From positions 1 through 5,210 of the forward strand of contig CANHSD010000206.1 in assembly GCA_947463105.1 (NCBI GenBank): a DNA stretch of 5,210 nt, given 5' to 3'. The notes under the pieces are model-generated. The model did no database searches. It saw only the letters and a list, made by a program, of their open reading frames with translations, and had not been told where the DNA came from. Positions within the stretch are counted from its first letter, which is position 1. Every line of letters starts with the position of its first letter. Position numbers and translations under genes: made by a program. The DNA is from Chitinophagaceae bacterium (GTDB lineage: Bacteria; Bacteroidota; Bacteroidia; Chitinophagales; Chitinophagaceae). This document shows positions 1 to 5,210 of the stretch, piece after piece.

Positions 1-96
1 CCAATTCCTGATGGAACATACTATTATGTGATCACCTATGACCTGGTCAGCGGAAAGACATTCCAGACAAAAGGAGATGTAACCATTTTAAGATAA
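1..96 (+). CDS. C-terminal end of a T9SS-secreted protein with type-B (gliding motility-associated) sorting domain, partial
   Basis: Frame 1 is open from the window edge to a TAA at 94-96 and encodes 31 residues. They begin PIPDGTYYYVITYD and end KGDVTILR. The pattern 'DGTYYYVI', then a short turn with G-K-T-F, then 'KG.VTI.R' at the very end matches the last strands of the CHU_C / type-B C-terminal domain, which directs proteins through the type IX secretion system to the outside of the cell. In family members this tail sits on large, multi-domain extracellular or adhesin-like proteins; the body of this one lies upstream and cannot be seen. The PorP/SprF gene starting 15 bases downstream supports the call, since the two families are commonly neighbours. 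Frame and stop are seen directly; the domain assignment rests on motif recognition over a short segment. Confidence 0.85.
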   Translation, partial: PIPDGTYYYVITYDLVSGKTFQTKGDVTILR

Positions 97-111
97 TTCA
101 AAAGACAGAAC

Positions 112-1014
112 ATGAAAAAATACATATACCTCATTGCACTATCCATGGTCTTCACCACTGCGTCTGCACAGCAGTTGCAAACTTCTTCCCTGTACGATGT
201 GCAGGGCGTATTGCACAATCCGGCCATGGCAGGCATGCAATCATCCAACTTTGTTGGAGCAACCTATCGTTCACAATGGAGTGGTATCACAGGCAGTCCA
301 AAAACCACCAATGTTTTCGGATCATTTGCCGTTCCAGACAAGTTGATTGGAATGGGCGGATATATTTACAGTGATGTAACAGGCCCAACTTCCAGAACAG
401 GTGCACAGTTCTCTTTTGCGAAGCATCTCCCCATGTCTGATGGTTCCGGTAAGTTTTCGATTGGTATTGAAACAAGGCTGTTCCAATTTGGCATTGATAA
501 AAATAAACTTGGCCTCACACTGGGCAATGATCCCATTCTTGCAGGTGCACAAACCAGGACCAAGTTTGATGCTGGCTTAGGTTTGGCTTTCACCAACGAA
601 AAGTTACAGGTAGGTATTTCTGTAGCTCAGATGGTTCAGTCAAAACTTGATTTTTATACAGGATCACAAACCCTTGCTGCCCAGGGTCGCTTGTACAGGC
701 ACTTTTATTTCCATACCAACTACAGGATTGATGTGGGTGGCGGAACAACCATCGTTCCCAACATGCTCCTCATTTATTTACCCAGCACCAGTGCTGCAGA
801 ATTTCAGGCGGGTGCAAGGGTGGAGCGTGAACTGTTCTGGTGGGGAGTTGGTATCCGTTCCAGGCAAAGCTACATGCTGTCTGCAGGCCTGAACATCAAC
901 AAGAACTTCTCTCTTGGCTATGGATACGACAGCTACATCAACCCCATCAGCATCTTTGATGGTGGAGCAAGTGGACATGAGTTGTTGCTTCGTTACACAT
1001 TCAACAAGAAATAA
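112..1014 (+). CDS. PorP/SprF family type IX secretion system outer-membrane protein
   Basis: This 300-residue protein has a clear signal peptide (K2-K3, hydrophobic residues 4-17, likely cleavage after A19 in 'ASA-QQ'). After it come hallmarks of the PorP/SprF family: 'HNPAMAG' at residues 35-41, 'YRSQWSGITGSPKT' at about 52-65, and 'GGYIYSD.TGP' at about 82-92. The rest is alternating, glycine- and aromatic-rich sequence typical of outer-membrane beta-barrel strands, ending in 'LLLRYTFNKK'. About 300 residues is the usual family length. Founding members are needed for T9SS secretion or for surface delivery of the gliding adhesin SprB; many paralogues lie beside a gene whose product carries a type-B sorting domain, as here, and are thought to anchor or help export that partner. 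The start is the first ATG, 15 bases after the upstream stop, and gives an intact signal peptide. No Shine-Dalgarno sequence is evident. Family is confident; which partner it serves is inferred from adjacency. Confidence 0.93.
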   Translation: MKKYIYLIALSMVFTTASAQQLQTSSLYDVQGVLHNPAMAGMQSSNFVGATYRSQWSGITGSPKTTNVFGSFAVPDKLIGMGGYIYSDVTGPTSRTGAQFSFAKHLPMSDGSGKFSIGIETRLFQFGIDKNKLGLTLGNDPILAGAQTRTKFDAGLGLAFTNEKLQVGISVAQMVQSKLDFYTGSQTLAAQGRLYRHFYFHTNYRIDVGGGTTIVPNMLLIYLPSTSAAEFQAGARVERELFWWGVGIRSRQSYMLSAGLNINKNFSLGYGYDSYINPISIFDGGASGHELLLRYTFNKK

Positions 1015-1030
1015 GCACTTTGAAACGCAT

Positions 1031-1063
1031 AAAAAAGGGGTTGAACATTCAACCCCTTTTTTT
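1031..1063. terminator. Bidirectional intrinsic terminator between convergent genes
   Basis: A perfect 8-bp stem, GGGGTTGA (1037-1044) with TCAACCCC (1049-1056), encloses a 4-base loop. It is flanked by six A residues (1031-1036) on the left and seven T residues (1057-1063) on the right. The A and T tracts can extend the stem or act as the terminal U-tract on either strand. It lies 16 bases after the PorP/SprF stop and 4 bases after the stop of the minus-strand barrel gene, so it can serve both converging transcripts. Confidence 0.9.
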
Positions 1064-1067
1064 ATGT

Positions 1068-1658
1068 TTAGAATTTCCAACCCACCCTTAGTGCTGTTCG
1101 GTGAAGGTTATACTTTACTTGGTTGGTAATTGTTCTTGTGGTTTGATCCACCGGATTCCAAATGCTTGATGGATAAGTTTCCTGAACAGATTTCATCACC
1201 CAGGAAACGGAAAAATGAAGCCTATGTTTTTTACGTATGCTCACTGCATGAGCCAGTCCCAATTCGGCGTAAGCACCGCCTCGGTAAGTGACATCCCTTG
1301 TTGAAGGCCTCCACCAACCATTCCAATTGGATATGGTCTCGGTTCCGGATTTCAGGTTATATCCCAGGCTGGAAAAAACAGTACCATTTACCTTCCTGAA
1401 CACAAATGCTTTTCTTGCCTGAACATAAACCGGATAAGATTGGAACCTGTAGAGATCAGCTGCGCCTCCCAGCCCCAACATGAGCCCCTTTTTTTCAAGA
1501 CCAGCATTTAGGCGGTAATCTGTTGAAAAATCAGAAGCAGCAATCAGCTTTCCTGCCTCTGGCAATACCCAGGGCTTCCATTTCTTCTGTTGCGCCTTTA
1601 CTGCACTGGATCCCAGCATGGCCAGGAGCAGGAAAAATTGAATCCGCCTGTTTGCCAT
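1068..1658 (-). CDS. Small secreted protein, predicted outer-membrane beta-barrel, function unknown
   Basis: This 196-residue protein starts with a signal peptide (R4-R5, hydrophobic stretch about 8-20, likely cleavage after A22 in 'VKA-QQ'). The mature part contains short segments of alternating hydrophobic and polar residues rich in Gly, Tyr, Trp and Phe, for example around residues 58-71, 76-88, 92-102, 126-140 and 146-156, and ends 'ALRVGWKF' with a terminal Phe. A terminal aromatic after an alternating strand is typical of outer-membrane barrels recognised by the Bam machinery. By size it would be a small barrel of roughly eight strands (inference). I do not recognise a named family. Its ATG lies 2 bases after the stop of the LVIVD-repeat lipoprotein gene, with no Shine-Dalgarno sequence in the A-rich stretch before it, so translation may be coupled to that gene. 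It ends just before the shared hairpin terminator. Confidence 0.8.
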   Translation of the reverse strand: MANRRIQFFLLLAMLGSSAVKAQQKKWKPWVLPEAGKLIAASDFSTDYRLNAGLEKKGLMLGLGGAADLYRFQSYPVYVQARKAFVFRKVNGTVFSSLGYNLKSGTETISNWNGWWRPSTRDVTYRGGAYAELGLAHAVSIRKKHRLHFSVSWVMKSVQETYPSSIWNPVDQTTRTITNQVKYNLHRTALRVGWKF

Positions 1659-1660
1659 GC

Positions 1661-2899
1661 TTATTTTTTTATGCTTACGCTTCCTTTTACAACCGGATTG
1701 GAAGGAATGGAGAAATCAATGAGATACAAGGCATCTGCAGCAGAAACCATGGCAATCTTTCCCAGTGCAATGACATCAAATGCATTCATCCCTTTTAGAT
1801 GGGCCAATTGTTTAATATTGTTTACATCCGCAGCATTGAAAAACTTAACGCCATCTGCTCCTTCACAAATGATCAAGATATCGCCCTCTTTTGAAAGTCC
1901 GTGAGGATTGGTCAATGGATATGACTTCAGCAATTTGGGCTTGAACAGATCTGAGATGTCGACCACATCCAGCTGGTTGATAAATCCTGCACATTTTGTA
2001 CCATTCCTCAGTGTCACAAAGGCATTCTTGCCATCACTGATCACCGGATCACATACACGCGCATGGGTGAAAGAGCCTGTCTTGAAAGGATTGTCTTTTG
2101 AAGTAATGTCAAAAATATGCATGCCCGTCATGGATCCCAGAAACAGGTTTTTCCCGAAAGGGAAAATTGTTTCAATGTCCCAGCCTCCTGCGCTCAATTC
2201 TTTGATGTATACAGGTTTCTCTGGGATGGCGGTATTGAACACTTTCAGTTTGGAATAATCAACAGTATACATCCTGTCATCACTCAAGGCAAACCTTGCC
2301 ATGCTGCCACCTGTTCCATTTGAAACACCAGGAGCCGAAGAGGAAGATGATGCAGACATTGTCCTCACCATATCTGCTGACTTCAGTCCCCAATTGATGG
2401 CCTCATTGTGTTTCAAAACGGTATCAACGGCAATCCACTCCGTGATCACCATATCCTTATCAGGAATAAAAGAAGAATAATAGCGATCAGGAAATACACC
2501 AGGCAGAACAGTCTTGAGCTGTACCTTCCTGGGATCGGAAATGTCTATGGCCACCAGGTCAGTATACATGTCTGCATAAAGAATATTGCCCCTTACAGCC
2601 AGATCAACGGCACCTGGCACATGGACAAATGCAATATTGGCTGGCGACGCGGGGTTTCTTGCATCGATGATGTGCACGCCCTTGTTCAGTTCATTCAGGA
2701 ATACGTAGCCATCCTTGTAAAATAGTTTTCCGGGCGCAGTGAGTTCAATGGGATTGCTGCTTTTGATGTTTGCCCTGACCTCTTCCTTGGTTTTATATTC
2801 AGGACGATAAACCGTTGTCCGGGTCATGATCTGGTCTTTAACACAGCCCTGCAGGATACAGCAGGCCAGCAGCACAATCATTGATAAAATACGTTTCAT
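1661..2899 (-). CDS. LVIVD-repeat lipoprotein, predicted seven-bladed beta-propeller
   Basis: This 412-residue protein has a lipoprotein signal: K2-R3, a hydrophobic core, then lipobox L-Q-G-C with the lipidated Cys at 19. The mature part holds seven copies of a pattern of hydrophobic strand, then 'D/N-[IAF]-x(2-3)-P/N', then another strand, starting near residues 75 (VHIIDARNP), 115 (LVAIDISDP), 218 (LKVFNTAIP), 260 (MHIFDITSK), 310 (LDVVDISDL), 351 (VKFFNAADV) and 391 (LYLIDFSIP). This is the LVIVD repeat seen in many bacterial surface proteins. Spacing is about 40-50 residues except between copies 2 and 3, where about 60 extra residues include a Ser/Gly-rich stretch (182-199). Seven copies suggest a closed propeller (inference). 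It probably sits on the outer membrane or cell surface as a binding scaffold; no catalytic motif is visible and no ligand can be named. C283 and C303 could form a disulfide. The start gives an intact lipoprotein signal; the small barrel gene follows after 2 bases. Confidence 0.9.
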   Translation of the reverse strand: MKRILSMIVLLACCILQGCVKDQIMTRTTVYRPEYKTKEEVRANIKSSNPIELTAPGKLFYKDGYVFLNELNKGVHIIDARNPASPANIAFVHVPGAVDLAVRGNILYADMYTDLVAIDISDPRKVQLKTVLPGVFPDRYYSSFIPDKDMVITEWIAVDTVLKHNEAINWGLKSADMVRTMSASSSSSAPGVSNGTGGSMARFALSDDRMYTVDYSKLKVFNTAIPEKPVYIKELSAGGWDIETIFPFGKNLFLGSMTGMHIFDITSKDNPFKTGSFTHARVCDPVISDGKNAFVTLRNGTKCAGFINQLDVVDISDLFKPKLLKSYPLTNPHGLSKEGDILIICEGADGVKFFNAADVNNIKQLAHLKGMNAFDVIALGKIAMVSAADALYLIDFSIPSNPVVKGSVSIKK

Positions 2900-2922
2900 A
2901 GAACCTGTTTATGATTTGACAG

Positions 2923-2930
2923 CAAATTTC
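2923..2930 (-). promoter_or_regulatory. Possible Bacteroidota -7 element upstream of the LVIVD lipoprotein gene
   Basis: On the minus strand this reads GAAATTTG, one mismatch from the Bacteroidota -7 consensus TAnnTTTG. It stands 23 bases before the ATG, inside the 78-base gap after the glycosyltransferase gene. A TTTA lies 22 bases further upstream, one mismatch from the -33 TTTG. No terminator hairpin is evident in the gap, so read-through from the glycosyltransferase gene is also possible. AT-rich sequence produces such matches by chance, so this is weak. Confidence 0.3.
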
Positions 2931-2977
2931 ACGAAAATGATGCACCAATTTGTAAATAATTGACGAACGGAAGCCTG

Positions 2978-3847
2978 CTAAACGAATTTGTAGTTGCGGA
3001 ATGTGAAGGGCCTGATACCGGTGTATTTTTCAAGGATGTACAAAAACCCTTTCTTAAGGGTGAATCTTTTTCGGGTAACATCGGCCTGAATCTCCCAGTT
3101 CTTTTCACTGATCCGCTTTTGCATGACAACCGGATGGGACCCGGTAAAGCGTTCCAATGAATCGAACTCGTCATAATTATACATCCCTTCTCTCTTTTCA
3201 AGGCTTTCTCTCATTGACTTGCTCATCCAGTTGCTGCTGAGCTTGCGCAATTTTCGGTCCATGAGTTCCGGACTTTTCACCCAGCCATAATGGTATACCT
3301 GCGCATCAATCAGTTTGCATGGCAGTCGCTTGCCATCCATCCTGAAGCCTTGTGCATCCTTGAAAGAATAGATGCGCTTGTTGTTCCTGATGATCCTGAT
3401 TTCCTTGTTGTACCATCTTCTGCTGTCTCCAAAATAATCATAGGTGCCATAAAAATGAACATAGCCAAAAACCAGTCCGTACACCGATGGATTGTTCAAC
3501 TGTTTTTCACAAGCTGCCCTGATGTTGCCATGAAATTTTTCATGCACTACCTCATCACATTGGATATAAAAAGCCCAATCGCTATCCTCAGCAATGTGTT
3601 GAAAGGCCTTGTTGGTTTCAATGGCCATCACATGGCCACCTGGGAGTTTTGAAAGGTCCCAATCGCTGTGTACAATCCTGATTTTATCAGAACCAATTCC
3701 CCTGATAAGGCCTTCAGTATCATCATCACTCTTTCCGACGGCTACAATCATTTCATCAACAACAGGCAGGATTGAGCTGATGGCCTCCACTGCCGGATAG
3801 TCGTTGATGATGGCATTGCGGATGATGGTGAAACCAGAAATTTTCAT
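2978..3847 (-). CDS. Glycosyltransferase family 2-like protein (GT-A fold)
   Basis: This 289-residue protein opens 'MKISGFTIIRNA', the first strand of a GT-A nucleotide-sugar binding fold, followed by 'DYPAVEAISSILPVVDEMIVAVG.S.D.T' (about 16-45), a standard GT2 N-terminal pattern. The acidic metal-binding motif appears as 'FYIQCDEVVHE' (93-103), with D98 and E99; the first position is Gln (Q96) instead of the usual Asp. A basic, Lys/Arg-rich C-terminal region (190-289) follows. It should be a cytoplasmic or membrane-associated enzyme that transfers a sugar from a nucleotide donor, perhaps for surface polysaccharide; donor and acceptor cannot be read from the sequence. There are no membrane segments. 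The reading frame stays open upstream to 4156, but that part overlaps the divergent transporter gene and reads as non-protein-like sequence, so I chose the ATG at 3845-3847, which begins the conserved first strand. It is followed on the same strand by the LVIVD lipoprotein gene, 78 bases away, a loose association. Confidence 0.87.
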   Translation of the reverse strand: MKISGFTIIRNAIINDYPAVEAISSILPVVDEMIVAVGKSDDDTEGLIRGIGSDKIRIVHSDWDLSKLPGGHVMAIETNKAFQHIAEDSDWAFYIQCDEVVHEKFHGNIRAACEKQLNNPSVYGLVFGYVHFYGTYDYFGDSRRWYNKEIRIIRNNKRIYSFKDAQGFRMDGKRLPCKLIDAQVYHYGWVKSPELMDRKLRKLSSNWMSKSMRESLEKREGMYNYDEFDSLERFTGSHPVVMQKRISEKNWEIQADVTRKRFTLKKGFLYILEKYTGIRPFTFRNYKFV

Positions 3848-3851
3848 ACCC

Positions 3852-3859
3852 CAAAAGTA
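3852..3859 (-). promoter_or_regulatory. Bacteroidota -7 promoter element for the glycosyltransferase gene
   Basis: The minus strand reads TACTTTTG, an exact match to the Bacteroidota -7 consensus TAnnTTTG. It ends only 4 bases before the ATG at 3847, which would put the transcription start at or within a few bases of the start codon, giving a leaderless or nearly leaderless message. No TTTG is present at the -33 position; only a T-run (minus strand of 3875-3879) is near. Position in a divergent intergenic region supports a promoter here. Confidence 0.45.
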
Positions 3860-3895
3860 TAATAAGATGGGCTTAAAAACATGGACGGCATGGCT

Positions 3896-3903
3896 TATCT
3901 TTA
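3896..3903 (+). promoter_or_regulatory. Possible -7 promoter element for the dicarboxylate transporter gene
   Basis: TATCTTTA differs at one position from the Bacteroidota -7 consensus TAnnTTTG and lies 23 bases before the GTG start. A start of transcription a few bases downstream would give a leader of roughly 15-20 bases that begins within the inverted repeat at 3904-3924. No -33 TTTG is found at the usual distance, so confidence is low. Confidence 0.3.
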
Positions 3904-3924
3904 TTCGGTAATTAAAAAACCGAA
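3904..3924. repeat. Perfect 6-bp inverted repeat just before the transporter start codon
   Basis: TTCGGT (3904-3909) and ACCGAA (3919-3924) are perfect inverted copies separated by 9 A/T-only bases (AATTAAAAA). The repeat ends 2 bases before the GTG. It could be a protein-binding operator or a weak hairpin in the short leader affecting translation. It has no U-tract and is not a terminator. Function is not established. Confidence 0.45.
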
Positions 3925-3926
3925 AC

Positions 3927-5162
3927 GTGAAGAAACTGTTTACCAACCTGACTTTCTGGGTGCTGTTTGCCATCAGTGCCGGCGCTTTGCTGGGCCATTT
4001 TTTCCCGGACAAGGGTGTTGCCATGCAGCCATTGGGAAAATACTTCATTGATGTGGTGAAACTCTTCATCAACCCCATCATTTTTCTGACCATTTCCCTG
4101 GGCATCAGTGGAATGAACGACCTCAAGAAAGTGGGCAGGGTTGGCGGTAAAGCCATCCTCTATTTTGAAATCGTCACTACCATAGCATTGCTGATCGGCA
4201 TTGTTGTGGCCTATTTCATCCAACCGGGTGCAGGGGTAAACACCAATGCCATCGAGGGCGGAGACATCAGCAAGTTCACCAAAAGTGCACAAGCTTTTTC
4301 ATGGCTGAAGTTCCTGAAAGATAACCTCACCATACAGGTGCTGATTTTCTCCATTGTTTTTGGGATTTTCCTGAGCAAATTCAGCAAAAAAGAAAAGCTG
4401 ATTGAACCCATGAAGTTTGCCTCTAAATACATTTTCAAGGGACTGCACATCGTCATGCTTTTTGCTCCGATAGGGGCTTTCGGCGGAATGGCTTTTACCA
4501 TTGGTAAGTATGGCATCGCCACCCTGATGCCCTTGGGGAAATTGATGCTGACAGTCTACATCACCATGGCCGTTTTTATTTTTGTTGTGCTGGGAGGAAT
4601 CCTCAGGTACTACAAAATCAGCATCCTGCAGTTTCTGAACTATATCAAGGAAGAACTGCTGATTGTGCTGGGAACATCCTCTTCAGAAGCAGCACTGCCT
4701 TCACTGATGGAGAAACTGGAAAAAATGGGATGCGCCAAGCCTGTAGTAGGATTGGTGGTGCCTGCAGGATATTCATTCAACCTGGATGGAACAACCATCT
4801 ACCTCTCGATGGCAGTAATCTTTCTGGCCCAGGTATTCAATGTTGACTTAAGCATGGAGCAGATGCTGACCATCATCGGAATACTGATGATAACCTCTAA
4901 AGGAGCTGCCGGGGTAACAGGGAGTGGATTTATTGTACTGGCTTCAACGCTTGCGGCTGTGGATGTTATCCCCATTGAAGGATTGGCATTGCTGCTGGGT
5001 GTTGACCGCTTCATGTCTGAGGCCAGGGCCATCACTAACTTTATTGGAAACGGTGTGGCGACAGTATTTCTTTCCAATCAAGAAAAGGCCTTCAACAGAA
5101 ACATGATGGATGCTGCCTTTTCAAAAGAAGCGTATGAATACGATCTGAAAAACGAGATCTAG
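3927..5162 (+). CDS. dctA: C4-dicarboxylate:cation symporter, DctA-like (DAACS family)
   Basis: This 411-residue inner-membrane protein has the full layout of the dicarboxylate/amino acid:cation symporter family; DctA proteins are usually about 420-440 residues. Visible hallmarks are 'GRVGGKAILYFE' (70-81), the serine-rich 'GTSSSEAALPSL' of hairpin 1 (249-260), 'FNLDGT' (284-289) of the unwound transmembrane helix 7, 'SKGAAGVTGSGF' of hairpin 2 (324-335), and 'GVDRFMSEARAITNFIGNG' of helix 8 (358-376). In helix 8, R367 matches the arginine that holds the substrate side carboxylate, while the position that is Asp in glutamate/aspartate carriers (binding the amino group) is Ser364, as in DctA. 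This favours succinate, fumarate or malate uptake driven by H+ or Na+ (inference from family knowledge). The start is GTG at 3927, giving the family-typical 'MKKLFTNLTFW' opening; no Shine-Dalgarno is evident. It is divergent from the glycosyltransferase gene and appears to be a single-gene unit. Confidence 0.93.
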   Translation: MKKLFTNLTFWVLFAISAGALLGHFFPDKGVAMQPLGKYFIDVVKLFINPIIFLTISLGISGMNDLKKVGRVGGKAILYFEIVTTIALLIGIVVAYFIQPGAGVNTNAIEGGDISKFTKSAQAFSWLKFLKDNLTIQVLIFSIVFGIFLSKFSKKEKLIEPMKFASKYIFKGLHIVMLFAPIGAFGGMAFTIGKYGIATLMPLGKLMLTVYITMAVFIFVVLGGILRYYKISILQFLNYIKEELLIVLGTSSSEAALPSLMEKLEKMGCAKPVVGLVVPAGYSFNLDGTTIYLSMAVIFLAQVFNVDLSMEQMLTIIGILMITSKGAAGVTGSGFIVLASTLAAVDVIPIEGLALLLGVDRFMSEARAITNFIGNGVATVFLSNQEKAFNRNMMDAAFSKEAYEYDLKNEI

Positions 5163-5210
5163 ACCATATCCATACGCTGTTTATATTTTAGAATCCTTCG
5201 TTCTGCACCA
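5159..5210 (-). CDS. Possible C-terminal end of a convergent gene running off the window
   Basis: On the minus strand one frame is open from the window edge to a TAG (complement of CTA at 5159-5161) and reads 16 residues, GAERRILKYKQRMDMV, then stop. The charged, helix-like composition looks like a real protein tail. It would overlap the transporter stop by 3 bases in a shared CTAG. No terminator hairpin for the transporter is visible in 5163-5210, which is consistent with coding sequence here. Sixteen residues are too few to assign a family, and the frame could be open by chance. Confidence 0.4.
   Translation of the reverse strand, partial: GAERRILKYKQRMDMV

Noticed and set aside
778..1080. 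Minus-strand ORF of 100 codons spanning the end of the PorP/SprF gene and the terminator
   Set aside because: It reads through the terminator hairpin and opposite a conserved barrel gene; Cys-rich random-looking content.
1908..2258. Plus-strand ORF of 116 codons inside the LVIVD lipoprotein gene, and another at 2408-2725
   Set aside because: Both are opposite to repeats clearly encoded on the minus strand; their sequences look like random translation.
1661..2899. The seven LVIVD repeats considered as a DNA-level tandem repeat
   Set aside because: The similarity is at protein level only; the nucleotide sequence of the copies is diverged and shows no direct repeat.
2946..2962. Short inverted repeat CAATT...AATTG in the gap between the glycosyltransferase and lipoprotein genes
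   Set aside because: Only 5 bp of A/T-rich sequence around a 7-base spacer with no T-tract; expected by chance and not a credible terminator or operator.
3290..3652. Plus-strand ORF of 120 codons inside the glycosyltransferase gene
   Set aside because: Antisense shadow of a conserved enzyme, no protein-family features.
3848..4156. Upstream extension of the glycosyltransferase frame by 103 residues
   Set aside because: It lies antisense to the well-supported transporter gene, reads as low-quality Met/Pro/Phe-rich sequence, and the conserved family start is the ATG at 3845-3847.
3912..4292. Minus-strand ORF of 126 codons over the start of the transporter gene
   Set aside because: It is fully explained as the antisense shadow of the transporter coding sequence; it has no recognisable domain or export signal.

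Overview
The window looks like a stretch of chromosome from a member of the Bacteroidota, probably a Chitinophagaceae-type organism (the family-level placement is inference). The evidence is a type IX secretion (T9SS) type-B sorting tail directly followed by a PorP/SprF-family gene, a scarcity of Shine-Dalgarno sequences, promoter-like elements of the TAnnTTTG type, and moderate GC content. I see no insertion sequence, tRNA, rRNA, CRISPR array or phage gene.

Left block (1-1063, + strand): the last 31 codons of a large secreted protein with a gliding-motility-type C-terminal sorting signal, then after 15 bases a complete PorP/SprF outer-membrane protein gene. This pairing is recurrent in Bacteroidota: the first protein is a T9SS substrate and the second is its likely partner at the outer membrane. 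A strong hairpin with A and T tracts on its two sides follows, and it can terminate transcription from both directions.

Middle block (1068-3847, - strand, read right to left): a glycosyltransferase-like protein, then after a 78-base gap a lipoprotein with seven LVIVD-type repeats (predicted beta-propeller), then after only 2 bases a small signal-peptide-bearing protein that looks like an outer-membrane beta-barrel. The last two are almost certainly co-transcribed and both go to the cell envelope. Their joint function is unknown and is the least described part of the window.

Right block (3927-5162, + strand): a complete DctA-type C4-dicarboxylate:cation symporter, transcribed divergently from the glycosyltransferase across a 79-base region that holds promoter-like elements for both directions and a perfect 6-bp inverted repeat just before a GTG start. 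Beyond its stop there is possibly the C-terminal end of a convergent gene running off the window.

Overall this is an ordinary envelope and transport region of a Bacteroidota genome. I found no convincing new multi-gene system. The propeller/barrel pair and the compact divergent promoter region are the points most worth a second look.
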